Of a DNA stretch of 64,000 nucleotides, positions 25,424 through 33,982 are shown piece by piece. The notes beneath the pieces are model-generated. The model saw only the letters and a program-made list of their open reading frames with translations. It did not search any database and was not told where the DNA came from. The position numbers and the translations under genes were made by a program. Within the stretch, counting starts at the first letter, position 1. Each line of letters begins with the position of its first letter. The DNA is from Elusimicrobium simillimum (GTDB taxonomy: Bacteria; Elusimicrobiota; Elusimicrobia; Elusimicrobiales; Elusimicrobiaceae). The DNA lies in assembly GCF_049639735.1 (NCBI RefSeq), contig NZ_JBEVVA010000003.1, positions 1,869,407 to 1,933,406 on the forward strand, given 5' to 3'.

Positions 25424-25945
25424 ATGAAAAAAGGTTTTACTTTAATAGAATTATTAGTTGTAGTATTGATAATAGGCATATTGGCCGCGATTGCTTTGCC
25501 GCAGTATACAAAAGCGGTGGAAAAATCACGCCTGGCGGAAGCAACTTTAACATTAAAATCAATTTCTGACGCTTTAGAAAGAGTTATTTTAGCACAGGGG
25601 TACCCTGCTAACGCAGATATACAAGATTCTTTAGATATAGACTTGCCGGGCACATGGACAATGCAAGACAGCCCCGCCGCGTTAAAAAGCGTTGGCAAAA
25701 ACTTTACCTACCATATTTCCTGCAATACAAGTAAATGCGGCATAACAGCGGAAAGAAGCAAACCGCAATCAAATGAGTTCTTCTACCATTTAGAACGTAA
25801 TATTAGTGACAGCGGTATAGAAATGGTATGTTTATATTGCACAAATTTCACCACAAAATCAGCAGGCTGCCAACTGGCAAAAACCGCCGGCTACGGCGAC
25901 GCTTCAGACGGCAGGCTTATGGGTTGTATTCCATCACTCCCTTAA
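25424..25945 (+). CDS. Type IV pilin-like protein (prepilin), copy 2
   Basis: A 173-residue paralogue of the preceding gene with the same cleavage site and first 39 residues, a similar disulfide-rich head (CNTSKCGITAERSKP, VCLYCTNF) and a closing Cys segment. AGGAG precedes the start. A TATAAT at 25399-25404 in the short gap may give it its own promoter. Codons 21-39 are almost identical in DNA to copy 1, whereas codons 1-20 are not. A strong terminator follows. Confidence 0.9.
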   Translation: MKKGFTLIELLVVVLIIGILAAIALPQYTKAVEKSRLAEATLTLKSISDALERVILAQGYPANADIQDSLDIDLPGTWTMQDSPAALKSVGKNFTYHISCNTSKCGITAERSKPQSNEFFYHLERNISDSGIEMVCLYCTNFTTKSAGCQLAKTAGYGDASDGRLMGCIPSLP

Positions 25946-25964
25946 AATCATACTGCAATCATAG

Positions 25965-26000
25965 CAAAAAGCCCCGCTCAAATTGAGCGGGGCTTTTTTA
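25965..26000 (+). terminator. Bidirectional terminator between pilin copy 2 and mreB
   Basis: AAAAGCCCCGCTCA and TGAGCGGGGCTTTT form a 14-bp stem around AATT with T runs on each strand. It serves the rightward pilin gene and the leftward mreB. Confidence 0.92.
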
Positions 26001-26009
26001 TGTTTAAAA

Positions 26010-27041
26010 CTATCTGTGCTTAATAAGAGTGGAACCTTTTACCGTAAGCTCTTCTAAAAACTTACCTGTGCCAAGCACAACGCAGCTAAGCGGGTCCGCC
26101 GCGCGGTGCACGGGGATGTCGGTTTCTTTCCTGATTAAATCAGTTATACCGCGAAGGAGCGAGCCGCCGCCTGCCACCACTAAACCTCTGTCCACAAGGT
26201 CAGCGGCCAATTCTGGCGGGGTTTCTTCAAGCGTGCTTTTTACTACGTCTACAATAAGACGCACAGGCTCCATTAAAGCCTGTCTTATCTCTTCTGACGT
26301 TACAGTTAAAGTGCGCGGTAAACCCTGTGTCTGGTCACGCCCTTTAACTTCCATGGTCTTCTCTTCTTTAAGCGGAAAAACGGAACCGATATTAATTTTA
26401 ACGTCTTCGGCCGTGGTTTCACCTACTATTAAATTGTATTTTCTTCTAAAATACTGCACAATGCAGTCTGTAAGCTCGTCGCCGGCTACGTCTATGGATT
26501 TGGCCACAACCATGCCGCCAAGTGAAATAACGGCAACTTCTGTTGTGCCGCCGCCAATGTCAACAATCATGCTGGCGTGAGGCTCTGAAATAGGCAAATC
26601 AGCACCCATGGCGCTGGCCATAGGTTCTTCTATAAGGTATACCTCTCGGGCGCCGGCCTGTCTGGCGGCGTCTTCTACCGCGCGTCTTTCAACGCCGGTA
26701 ATGTCTGAGGGTATGCCTATAATTAATCTGGGGCGCAGTAAACTTTTGCGGCTGTGTACTTTACGTATAAAGTAGCGTATCATTTCCTGCGTAACTTCAA
26801 AATCAGCTATAACGCCGTTTCTAAGCGGTCTAACCGCTATAATGTTGGCAGGCGTTCTGCCTAACATTTGCTTAGCTTTGGCGCCTACGGCGCGAACTTC
26901 ACCCGTCTCACGGTCTACCGCCACGACAGACGGCTCTCTAAGAACTATACCCTTTTCTTTTACATAAATAAGACAGTTGGCTGTGCCAAGGTCCATACCC
27001 ATGTCTGTAGAAAAAAGCCCGCCCAAATAATCTATAAACAT
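26010..27041 (-). CDS. mreB: Rod shape-determining actin homologue MreB
   Basis: Cytoplasmic actin-like filament protein that guides the elongasome. The 343-residue protein shows the phosphate-1 motif DMGLDLGTANCLIYVKEKGIV, phosphate-2 IVDIGGGTTEVAVISLGG near residue 160, and the adenosine motif VVAGGGSLLRGI near residue 290. It lies downstream of rplQ and ends at the shared terminator, so it is read as a single gene or as the tail of the ribosomal cluster, apart from mreC. Confidence 0.97.
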   Translation of the reverse strand: MFIDYLGGLFSTDMGMDLGTANCLIYVKEKGIVLREPSVVAVDRETGEVRAVGAKAKQMLGRTPANIIAVRPLRNGVIADFEVTQEMIRYFIRKVHSRKSLLRPRLIIGIPSDITGVERRAVEDAARQAGAREVYLIEEPMASAMGADLPISEPHASMIVDIGGGTTEVAVISLGGMVVAKSIDVAGDELTDCIVQYFRRKYNLIVGETTAEDVKINIGSVFPLKEEKTMEVKGRDQTQGLPRTLTVTSEEIRQALMEPVRLIVDVVKSTLEETPPELAADLVDRGLVVAGGGSLLRGITDLIRKETDIPVHRAADPLSCVVLGTGKFLEELTVKGSTLIKHR

Positions 27042-27062
27042 AAAATCACCTTTATTTTGGTT

Positions 27063-27100
27063 CAGCGCAGGTGCCCGCTTTGTATGAGGCCCCTGCGCTG
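27063..27100. promoter_or_regulatory. Hairpin in the rplQ-mreB gap
   Basis: A perfect 9-bp stem, CAGCGCAGG with CCTGCGCTG, encloses a 20-base loop. There is no T run after it on the transcribed strand, so it is more likely an mRNA stabilising or processing structure between rplQ and mreB than a strong terminator. Confidence 0.5.
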
Positions 27101-27128
27101 ATAAACTAACTGAAAAGCCTAGTTTGGT

Positions 27129-27473
27129 TTAGTCAACCAGCTTGATTATAGCAACTTCAGCGTTATCGCCCTGTCTTCTGCCAGCGCGGTAAATGCGTGT
27201 GAAGCCGCCGGGTCTCTCGGCGTATCTGCCCGCAAGTACATCAAAAAGCTTTTTAAAAGCATCTTTGTCTTTTAATGTATCTTGTACGCGCATCTGCTGC
27301 CCGTCTTTAGCTAATGTTATCAAATTATCTACTACTCTTCTGACTTCTTTAGCTTTTTGAACTGTGGTTGTAACCTGTTCGTGCAGAATAATGCTGGTAG
27401 CCATATTTCTGAGCATCGCTCTTCTGTGTGAACCTGTTTTACCAAGTTTTCTGTGTCCTGTATTCTTAATCAT
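27129..27473 (-). CDS. rplQ: Ribosomal protein bL17
   Basis: Large-subunit protein near the peptide-tunnel exit. 114 residues with the typical RKLGKTGSHRRAMLRNMATSII start and the GGFTRI segment near residue 88. Last ribosomal gene of the cluster; follows rpoA by about 80 bases. That gap has a GC-rich weak stem around 27512-27538 with no T run. Confidence 0.98.
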   Translation of the reverse strand: MIKNTGHRKLGKTGSHRRAMLRNMATSIILHEQVTTTVQKAKEVRRVVDNLITLAKDGQQMRVQDTLKDKDAFKKLFDVLAGRYAERPGGFTRIYRAGRRQGDNAEVAIIKLVD

Positions 27474-27553
27474 ATTTCCTTATACCTTAAACTTTTTTGT
27501 TTTATCACGGGGGCTAGGCTATCGCCCGCGCCCCGCGAAGCGAAACAAAAGAC

Positions 27554-28549
27554 TTAAAATTTCATTCCGAGGGAAAGATTCATTTCCGCAAGTCTTTCTT
27601 TGACTTCGTCAAGTGAACGTGTGCCGAAGTTCTTGATCATCTTGAGGTCGTCTTCAGTCTTGCTGACCAAGTCACGTACCGAGTTTACACCCTCTGACTT
27701 GAGGCAGTTAATTGAGCGTGATGAAAGTTCTATAAACTCAACGGACTGGTTTAAAAGTTCTTCCAGCTTGCTGTTTACCGCCGCCGCGCCTGAAACGCTG
27801 CCTGTTGAGGAAAGCGGTTCATCCGCCACCGGGGCCTGTACCGCCGGCACTTCCTCACCTTCTATTGTGAAGATGTGAAGTGACTGTGATAACAGTACCG
27901 CGGCTTTATGCAAAGCTTTAGCGGGTTCTAACGTGCCGTCTGTGGTGATCTGTAAAACCAAGCGGTCATAGTCGGTCTTCTGGCCGACACGGGCAGGTTC
28001 TACGTCATAATGTACCTTAAGTATGGGTGAGAAAATAGCGTCCACCGGGATAAAACCGGCAGGCCTTTGTATTTTGCTCAGATCTTCGGCCGGGACATAA
28101 CCCTTGCCTTGTGAAATTTCAATTTCAAGCTCAAGCTTGCCGCCCGCTTCTAAATTGGCTATTTCAAGATCTTTGTTTACAATTTCAACACCTGTTACTT
28201 CCTGTATTTCTTTAGCTGTGACTTTACCGGGTTTGGTAGCGGTTAAATAAACATATTCTTTATTTTTACCGTCAAGTTTAACTCTAAGTTTCTTGAGGTT
28301 TAAGAGTATGTTTATAACGTCTTCTCTAACGTTGGCTACTGTGCTGTATTCATGCACAGCGCCTTTAACTCTTACCGCTGTTACCGCCGCGCCGTCAAGG
28401 CCGGAAAGCAAAATTCTTCTAAGAGAATTGCCTACCGTATGGCCGTAACCGCTTTCGTAAGGTTCCGCTGTGAACTTACCGTAAAAGGGTGTTGCTGTTT
28501 TTTCGTCCAACTGAATTTTTGTTGGTAAAACTAACTGATTAAAAGCCAT
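27554..28549 (-). CDS. rpoA: RNA polymerase alpha subunit
   Basis: Assembly platform of RNA polymerase. From ATG 28549 (GGAGGG upstream; a start four codons earlier would overlap this site) it is 331 residues. The N-terminal domain has HTVGNSLRRILLSGLDGAAV for dimerisation. A Ser/Val-rich linker near residue 245 leads to the C-terminal domain with ELSSRSINCLKSEGVNSV and KNFGTRSLDEVKERL, the UP-element and activator-binding helix-hairpin-helix. Standard place between rpsD and rplQ. Confidence 0.98.
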   Translation of the reverse strand: MAFNQLVLPTKIQLDEKTATPFYGKFTAEPYESGYGHTVGNSLRRILLSGLDGAAVTAVRVKGAVHEYSTVANVREDVINILLNLKKLRVKLDGKNKEYVYLTATKPGKVTAKEIQEVTGVEIVNKDLEIANLEAGGKLELEIEISQGKGYVPAEDLSKIQRPAGFIPVDAIFSPILKVHYDVEPARVGQKTDYDRLVLQITTDGTLEPAKALHKAAVLLSQSLHIFTIEGEEVPAVQAPVADEPLSSTGSVSGAAAVNSKLEELLNQSVEFIELSSRSINCLKSEGVNSVRDLVSKTEDDLKMIKNFGTRSLDEVKERLAEMNLSLGMKF

Positions 28550-28563
28550 TTTTCCCTCCACAA

Positions 28564-29169
28564 CTATTTGGAATAGTGTTCAACTATCAACTGTTCATTA
28601 ATGTTTTCAGGAATTTCCGTTCTTCCCGGAACGCGAACATATTTGGCGCCTATAGGCTCTTTCCATTCAATCCAAGAATACTTGGCGTGGTCATACCCTT
28701 TAAGGTTAGCTTCCAGCATGCTTAATGATTTAGAACTTTCAGCTACGCCTATAACCTGGCCGGGCTTTACTGAGTAAGAGGGCGTTTTAACAATAGCGCC
28801 GTCTACGGTTATGTGCCTGTGCGTTACAAGCTGGCGGGCGGACGCTCTGGTGCGGGCCAAACCCATGCGGTAAACAATATTGTCTAACCTGCATTCAAGA
28901 AGCTGCATTAAAACTTCGCCTGTAACACCTTTAGAGTTTTGGGCTTTTTTAAACAGATTGCTAAATTGCTTTTCTAATAAACCATAGGTATATTTTGCTT
29001 TCTGCTTTTCTGCGAGATGAATGCCGAATACCGACATTTTTTTCTTTCTGGGCGCGCCATGTTTGTTGCCTACGGCTTTTTCTGCTTTAGCAAAGCTTTT
29101 GTCAGGACCGAAAATCGGTTCACCAAACCTGCGGGCAATTTTTGTTTTAGGACCTATATATCTTGACAT
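28564..29169 (-). CDS. rpsD: Ribosomal protein uS4
   Basis: Primary 16S-binding protein of the 30S body. 201 residues with an N-terminal region lacking the zinc-type Cys residues, the LECRLDNIVYRMGLARTRASARQLVTHRHI S4 RNA-binding domain, and VPGRTEIPENINEQLIVEHYSK at the end. Between rpsK and rpoA, as in the alpha operon where S4 is the translational repressor in E. coli; no such site is identified here. Confidence 0.98.
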   Translation of the reverse strand: MSRYIGPKTKIARRFGEPIFGPDKSFAKAEKAVGNKHGAPRKKKMSVFGIHLAEKQKAKYTYGLLEKQFSNLFKKAQNSKGVTGEVLMQLLECRLDNIVYRMGLARTRASARQLVTHRHITVDGAIVKTPSYSVKPGQVIGVAESSKSLSMLEANLKGYDHAKYSWIEWKEPIGAKYVRVPGRTEIPENINEQLIVEHYSK

Positions 29170-29173
29170 AAAA

Positions 29174-29599
29174 TTATACTCTCCTGGCTTTGGGCGGTCT
29201 GCATCCGTTATGGGGTATAGGTGTAACGTCTCTTATTGCGGAAACGTTAAGACCTGCTTGCTGTAAAGCTCTGATAGCTGTTTCTCTGCCTTGGCCCGGG
29301 CCGCAAACCTTTACGGTTACTTCCCTCATGCCAAGTGAAACGGCCTTCTCGCCTGCTTTGCTGCAAGTAATTTGAGCTGCGAACGGTGTGCTTTTTTTGC
29401 TGCCTTTAAAACCGTGTGAGCCAGCTGACGACCATAAAAGCGTGTTGCCTTTATCGTCTGCTATTGTAATAATTGTGTTATTGAAAGAACAAAAGATATG
29501 CACTGTACCAAACGCGGGCAACTTTGTACCTTTCTTTTTTGCTTTAGCTGCAGCGCCCGCTTCCGGGTTTGCAGCCTTTGTTATTTTTTCTTCTGCCAT
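29174..29599 (-). CDS. rpsK: Ribosomal protein uS11
   Basis: 30S platform protein contacting mRNA in the exit region. 141 residues with an Ala/Lys-rich N-terminus, VHIFCSFNNTIITIADDKGN, SSAGSHGFKGSKKSTPFAAQ, and the ending TPIPHNGCRPPKARRV. Four bases before rpsD. Confidence 0.98.
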   Translation of the reverse strand: MAEEKITKAANPEAGAAAKAKKKGTKLPAFGTVHIFCSFNNTIITIADDKGNTLLWSSAGSHGFKGSKKSTPFAAQITCSKAGEKAVSLGMREVTVKVCGPGQGRETAIRALQQAGLNVSAIRDVTPIPHNGCRPPKARRV

Positions 29600-29622
29600 T
29601 TTAAATACCTAACCTGTTAAAA

Positions 29623-29997
29623 TTATTTAGCTTTAGAACCGACAGTTCTTCTTCTGCCTTTTCTGGTTCTGCTGTTGGTCTTTGTTCTCTGACCGCGAAC
29701 AGGCAATCTCTTTCTGTGTCTGTTTCCTTTATAAGAGCCTGTTTCAACGTAGCGCTGAATGTTGGCGGAAACTTCACGTCTGAGTTCACCTTCAACTTTA
29801 TATTCTTTCTGTAATATTGTGTTGATGAGGTTAGCCTGGGCTTCAGTTAAATCTTTAACTCTGGTTGTAGGATCTATCTGACCATTGGTTTTGGCAATAA
29901 CGTCTTTGGCGTTCTTTTTGCCGATACCATAAATATATTCAAGAGCAATATCTATTCTCTTATTCTTAGGTAAATCTATACCTGCGACTCTAGCCAT
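29623..29997 (-). CDS. rpsM: Ribosomal protein uS13
   Basis: 30S head protein bridging to the 50S subunit and P-site tRNA. 124 residues beginning MARVAGIDLPKNKRIDIALE, with IYGIGKKNAKDVI and the basic tail RGQRTKTNSRTRKGRRRTV. Follows rpmJ in the usual alpha-operon order. Confidence 0.98.
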   Translation of the reverse strand: MARVAGIDLPKNKRIDIALEYIYGIGKKNAKDVIAKTNGQIDPTTRVKDLTEAQANLINTILQKEYKVEGELRREVSANIQRYVETGSYKGNRHRKRLPVRGQRTKTNSRTRKGRRRTVGSKAK

Positions 29998-30015
29998 ATT
30001 CTCGAAAACTCCTTA

Positions 30016-30129
30016 TTAACCTTGGCGTTGTTTGTGCTTTGCAACTGTGCACACAACACGCAATACGCCGTTACGTTTAATAACTTTGCATTTTTGACAT
30101 ATTTTCTTTACACTAGCTCTGACTTTCAT
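30016..30129 (-). CDS. rpmJ: Ribosomal protein bL36, zinc type variant
   Basis: A 37-residue gene between infA and rpsM: MKVRASVKKICQKCKVIKRN and then a basic tail ending KQRQG. The pair CQKC and a later Cys and His (VVCTVAKH) form the C-x-x-C, C, H zinc site of the C+ type L36. Its start ATG abuts the infA stop codon directly. Confidence 0.95.
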   Translation of the reverse strand: MKVRASVKKICQKCKVIKRNGVLRVVCTVAKHKQRQG

Positions 30130-30342
30130 TTATTTCTCCCGGTAGGTGATTCTGCCTTTAGTCAAGTCATACGGTGATAATTCCAGTTTAACTTTATCGC
30201 CCGGTAAAATCCTGATATGGTGCACTCTCATTTTGCCTGAAATATGCCCCAGCACAACTTTACCGCCGTCTATTTCTACTTTAAACATAGCATTTGGCAA
30301 AGATTCTAAAACCTTGCCTTCTACTTCGATCTTATCGCTCAT
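30130..30342 (-). CDS. infA: Translation initiation factor IF-1
   Basis: OB-fold factor that occupies the A site during initiation. 70 residues from ATG 30342: MSDKIEVEGKVLESLPNAMF, then the HISGKMRVHHIRILPGDKV core and KGRITYREK end. The frame is open further upstream, but that extension is encoded by spacer sequence with a GC-rich repeat and is not part of IF-1. The rpmJ ATG begins immediately after the stop. Confidence 0.97.
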   Translation of the reverse strand: MSDKIEVEGKVLESLPNAMFKVEIDGGKVVLGHISGKMRVHHIRILPGDKVKLELSPYDLTKGRITYREK

Positions 30343-30408
30343 ACATTTGGCTAACGGCCGAACTTCCTCCTGTTTTAGTGCGTATAGTTGTAGTATTTCC
30401 TTTTGTTT

Positions 30409-30449
30409 CCCTCGCCCCACCGGGGGAGAGGGCAAGGGTGAGGGGGAAT
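30409..30449. repeat. GC-rich CCCTC/GAGGG intergenic repeat in the map-infA gap
   Basis: A run with CCCTCGCCCCACC followed by GGGGGAGAGGG, CAAGGG and TGAGGGGG. The two halves are loosely inverted. Sequences of this CCCTC-ACCC, CCCTC-TCCCC pattern recur between genes in many unrelated bacteria as palindromic repeats. The 224-base map-infA gap otherwise shows only a weak 6-bp stem at 30520-30535. Confidence 0.45.
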
Positions 30450-30566
30450 TTACACAAAATGCACACAATTATGTGCCCTTTGCTCCGCCTAACTCGCCTT
30501 CTGTTTAACACGAAAAACCCAGCAGTAATCTGCTGTCTTCAAAGAAACCAACAACCATCTTATATT

Positions 30567-31313
30567 TTAGATTGTGAGTATCTCACAACCGTCTTCGGTA
30601 ACAGCGACAGTGTGTTCAAAATGGGCAGATAAACTGCCGTCTTTTGTTACAACCGTCCAACCGTCACGCAGTGTCTTGACATCGTCTGTTCCCGCGTTTA
30701 ACATAGGCTCAATTGCAAGCACATAGCCTTTCTTTAAAACCGGCCCCGTGCCTTTCATACCGTAGTTAGGGATGTTAGGCTCCTCGTGTAAATTACGTCC
30801 CACGCCGTGCCCGCAATATTCCCTTACTATACCTAAGTTATTTAACATAGCAAAAGTTTCAACCGCGTTTGATACATCGCCAAGATGTACGCCGGGTTTG
30901 ACACGCCCAATAGCTAACTCCAAAGACTTTTTTGTTGCATCAATAAGTCTTTGGGCGTCATCGGAAACTTTTCCTACGCCGATAGTGACAGCGGCATCCG
31001 AGTAGAAACCGTCAAGACGGGCTCCTACATCGATACTAATAATATCACCATCCTTTAATATTTTACCTTTTTGCGGGATTCCGTGCACGACTTCTTCATT
31101 TACCGACGTACACAAAGTACCGCGAAAACCGTTGTAACCCAAAAAAGCGGGCAACGCGCCATGCGCTCTTATTATTTTTTCCGCTTCTTTATCTAACTCT
31201 AATGTAGAAATACCAGGCTTAACAAGCTCATACATGGCCCTGTGAACTTCAGCCACTATTTTGCCAGCCGCCCTCATTTTTTTTATATCTTCTTCTGTTT
31301 TTATTTCTATCAT
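30567..31313 (-). CDS. map: Methionine aminopeptidase, type I
   Basis: Removes the initiator Met from new proteins. 248 residues with the five metal ligands of the family visible: Asp in SIDVGARLDGFYSDAA (two Asp), His in GHGVGRNLHEEP, Glu in AIEPMLN and Glu in FEHTVAVTEDG; the first substrate His is in VVHGIPQKG. Lies between the DUF3592-like gene and infA in the usual secY-adk-map-infA order. Confidence 0.97.
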   Translation of the reverse strand: MIEIKTEEDIKKMRAAGKIVAEVHRAMYELVKPGISTLELDKEAEKIIRAHGALPAFLGYNGFRGTLCTSVNEEVVHGIPQKGKILKDGDIISIDVGARLDGFYSDAAVTIGVGKVSDDAQRLIDATKKSLELAIGRVKPGVHLGDVSNAVETFAMLNNLGIVREYCGHGVGRNLHEEPNIPNYGMKGTGPVLKKGYVLAIEPMLNAGTDDVKTLRDGWTVVTKDGSLSAHFEHTVAVTEDGCEILTI

Positions 31314-31328
31314 TTTGTCTGTTATATT

Positions 31329-31727
31329 TTAAATCAAAGTTGCTATTATTGATGCGGGAATTATTATTATCAAAAAACTAAAGGCCAAGCCCCACCAAAA
31401 TCTGTTTCTTTTTAAACTGCCGGCCATCGCTTTTGCCGGATTTTTAGGGTTAAAGCAAACCGTAATTTTTTGCCCCGGGTCAAGCTCGCCCATTTTAAAT
31501 ATTAATCCGCCAGCGTCCCAGGTGTTAAAAGAATATTCTTTGCCATCAAAATCAAAAATAATTTTATATTTGTGATTTAAGTTTTTAGTTTTTTCTTTAC
31601 TTGCCACGCTGCCCGCTGCTTCCCGCGCGCCGCCCTTAAGCGCACTCAAATTAAAACCTCTAGCGCTGTAAAACAGCCCCGCAAAAAACACTATCCAAAT
31701 AATTACCAGTCCAATTGTTATTGGCAT
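31329..31727 (-). CDS. DUF3592-like membrane protein
   Basis: A 132-residue protein with an N-terminal helix (PITIGLVIIWIVFFAGLFYS), a soluble segment with DFDGKEYSFNTWDAGG and KITVCFNPKNPAKA, and a C-terminal helix (FWWGLAFSFLIIIIPASIIATLI). The VCFNPKNPAKA segment before the last helix is typical of DUF3592. Function unknown. It is inserted between adk and map, where no membrane protein is expected, with gaps of 36 and 15 bases, so it is probably cotranscribed with the ribosomal operon. Confidence 0.7.
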   Translation of the reverse strand: MPITIGLVIIWIVFFAGLFYSARGFNLSALKGGAREAAGSVASKEKTKNLNHKYKIIFDFDGKEYSFNTWDAGGLIFKMGELDPGQKITVCFNPKNPAKAMAGSLKRNRFWWGLAFSFLIIIIPASIIATLI

Positions 31728-31763
31728 ATATACACCCCCGTATCAAACAGTGATGCCGTATAA

Positions 31764-32402
31764 TTACCTGTCTAAAAACTTCTCAATTTCTTCAAAGACC
31801 TTTTGCTTTTCTTGGTTGCCGTCAACTTCTTTGTAATAAGTTTTACCTTTGTAAAACTCTACCACAGGCACTGTCTGCTGCTTATAAACTTCTATCCTGT
31901 GATTAGCGGCTTCCTCGTTGTCATCGGCGCGCTGGTAAATATCAGTGCTGCCGCATTTAGGGCAATGCCCGTCAAAATTTTTTATAAACCTTAGGTTAAA
32001 AACATTACCGCAGTTATTACACTGGCGTCTCATAACTATGCGTTTGACAATTTCATCTTCAGGCAATTGTATGTTGATAACCGCCCTTATTTTTTCACTC
32101 ATGCCTTTAATAATAACATGCAGTGCCTCGGCCTGGGCCTTGGTTCTGGGGTAACCGTCTAAAATAACGCCTTTGCCCCTATTTTCTAACGCTGTCTTTA
32201 AAAGACCGGACACCATTTCATCTGGCACCAAATTACCGTTGTCAATAAGTTTGGCCGCCTCTTTGCCGATTTCCGTGCCTTTTGCTATTTCTTCCCTAAG
32301 CAAATTGCCTGTGGAAATATGTTCTAAACCGTATTTCTCTTTTATTAAATCCGCTTGCGTACCCTTGCCTGCGCCGGGCGCGCCAAGTAAAACTACTATC
32401 AT
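31764..32402 (-). CDS. adk: Adenylate kinase, zinc-binding long form
   Basis: Interconverts ATP, ADP and AMP. 212 residues with P-loop GAPGAGKGTQ, the AMP site STGNLLREE, GYPRTKAQAE, and a LID domain holding four Cys (CNNCGNVF and CPKCGS), the zinc type common in Gram-positives and other phyla. Follows secY as in the classic spc operon. Confidence 0.98.
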   Translation of the reverse strand: MIVVLLGAPGAGKGTQADLIKEKYGLEHISTGNLLREEIAKGTEIGKEAAKLIDNGNLVPDEMVSGLLKTALENRGKGVILDGYPRTKAQAEALHVIIKGMSEKIRAVINIQLPEDEIVKRIVMRRQCNNCGNVFNLRFIKNFDGHCPKCGSTDIYQRADDNEEAANHRIEVYKQQTVPVVEFYKGKTYYKEVDGNQEKQKVFEEIEKFLDR

Positions 32403-32460
32403 AAAACACCCCTTCCTTAAAGTTACTAACTATAATTGGCGGGTGGAGTCTAAAAACTTA

Positions 32461-33798
32461 TTATTCCCCAACGTTGAACCAGCGGCGGCCTGCAAGTTTT
32501 TTGCCGCCTTTGAGTAAAGGTTCGTAATCTCTGGCCATTAAATGGGCCTGTATTTGGCCTGCGGTGTCTAACGCTACGCCGACAACAATCAGAAGCGCGG
32601 TACCGCCAAAACCAATTTGAATTTTGAAATATGATCTTAAAATATCAGGCATTACGGCAATTAAACATACAAACAACGCGCCTGATAATGTAATTCTGTT
32701 TAGCACCCATTCCACATAATTTTTGGTGGGTTCACCGGGTCTGATACCGGGGATAAAACCGCCGTTCTTCTTCATATTTTCCGCTAAATCCGCGGGATTT
32801 ATGGTCATGGAATTATAGAAGTAACAGAAGAAAATGATTAACGCCACAAACAGCAGTATAAAAAGCGGTGTGCCGGGGCCTATCCATTCCATATACTTCT
32901 GCACCCAAGCTGCTTCCTGGTTAAACTGCGCTATTGTAAGCGGCATGTAAATAATAGATGACGCGAAGATAACGGCGATAACGCCGCTCTGGTCAATTTT
33001 TAAAGGTAAATAGCTTGTCTGCCCGCCGTACATTTTGTTGCCTACCTGGCGTTTGGCGTACTGTACGGGTATCTGCCTTTGCGCTGTTTCTACCCATACA
33101 ACAAAAGCCATAACTAAAACGATTACCGCAAATATGGCGATGGCTGTGAAAAACTGCATGTCGTTAGCCTGTACGTCTCTGATAATCTTCATTATAGAGC
33201 TGGGCAGTCTGTCTACGATACCGGCGAAAATAATGAGGGAAATACCGTTGCCAATACCCTTTTCCGTAATCTGTTCGCCTAACCACATTACAAACATTGT
33301 ACCGGCGGCAAGCGTGATTGTCGTGGTAATGTAAAAACCAATAGACGGGTTCATAATAGCGGGTACGCCGGCGTATTCAAAATAGCTGAGGCCGTAGGTA
33401 ATAGCAAGACCCTGGAGGGTGGCTAAAATTAAAGCGAAAATACGTGTAATTTGGTTATGTTTTCTTCTGCCGGCTTCGCCTTCTTTCTGCATGCGGTCAA
33501 GCGCCGGTATTAAGTGTGAACCCTGTACAAGGCCCATGATGATAGACGCGTTGATGTAAGGCATGATACCAAGGGCTAAAATTGAGAATCTGCTCATCGC
33601 GCCGCCCGAGAAAATATCTAAAAATCCAAGCACGCCGTTTGCCTGCATGGCAAACATTTGTTTAATAACTTCTGTATTTACACCCGGTATAGGTATAGCT
33701 GCCGCTACCCTGAAAACAAGTAATGCACCTAACACAAAAAGCAGACGCTTTTTAAGTTCGGGCGCGTTAAAAATATTGGCCACTGTGTTGTTGTTCAT
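32461..33798 (-). CDS. secY: Preprotein translocase subunit SecY
   Basis: Channel subunit of the Sec translocon. 445 residues with ten predicted membrane helices, the plug and TM2 region (GALLVFRVAAAIPIPGVNTE, FSGGAMSRFSILALGIMPYI), the basic cytosolic loop AKRQVGNKMYGGQTSYLPLKI, and NPADLAENMKKNGGFIPGIRPGEPT. Gap of 220 bases to rplO contains two hairpins. Confidence 0.98.
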   Translation of the reverse strand: MNNNTVANIFNAPELKKRLLFVLGALLVFRVAAAIPIPGVNTEVIKQMFAMQANGVLGFLDIFSGGAMSRFSILALGIMPYINASIIMGLVQGSHLIPALDRMQKEGEAGRRKHNQITRIFALILATLQGLAITYGLSYFEYAGVPAIMNPSIGFYITTTITLAAGTMFVMWLGEQITEKGIGNGISLIIFAGIVDRLPSSIMKIIRDVQANDMQFFTAIAIFAVIVLVMAFVVWVETAQRQIPVQYAKRQVGNKMYGGQTSYLPLKIDQSGVIAVIFASSIIYMPLTIAQFNQEAAWVQKYMEWIGPGTPLFILLFVALIIFFCYFYNSMTINPADLAENMKKNGGFIPGIRPGEPTKNYVEWVLNRITLSGALFVCLIAVMPDILRSYFKIQIGFGGTALLIVVGVALDTAGQIQAHLMARDYEPLLKGGKKLAGRRWFNVGE

Positions 33799-33929
33799 TT
33801 GTTATCTCTCTATCAGAATTTAAAATTACTTCAAAAAATACTACCGCCGATAATATTTTTAAAAATAACGTTATTAATCTCCCTAAAACTTCTTAACCTT
33901 AAACAACCTACACTTATACTTTCTAATTT

Positions 33930-33970
33930 CTTCCCTTTTTAAAGGGAAGTGGCCGCCAGGCCGATGGGTT
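33930..33970. repeat. AAAGGGAA-type palindromic intergenic repeat between rplO and secY
   Basis: TTCCCTTTTTAAAGGGAA is an inverted repeat. It is followed by TGGCCGCCAGGCCGATGGGTT, with GGCC...GGCC inside it. Elements combining a TTCCC/GGGAA stem with a GGCCGNNAGGCC-like stem recur in many bacterial genomes as intergenic repeats. This is from memory; copy number in this genome is unknown. Confidence 0.45.
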
Positions 33971-33982
33971 AAAACTTTTACT

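Noticed and set aside
22614..25945. Mobile island between mreB and mreC
   Set aside because: No integrase, transposase, direct repeats or tRNA is present and base composition does not stand out, so only an insertion of ordinary genes is claimed.
30343..30468. N-terminal extension of infA
   Set aside because: The extension is encoded by a GC-rich intergenic repeat; IF-1 proper begins at 30342 with a normal family N-terminus.
30512..30545. Terminator between map and infA
   Set aside because: The CAGCAG/CTGCTG stem is only 6 bp with a four-base loop, too weak to call.
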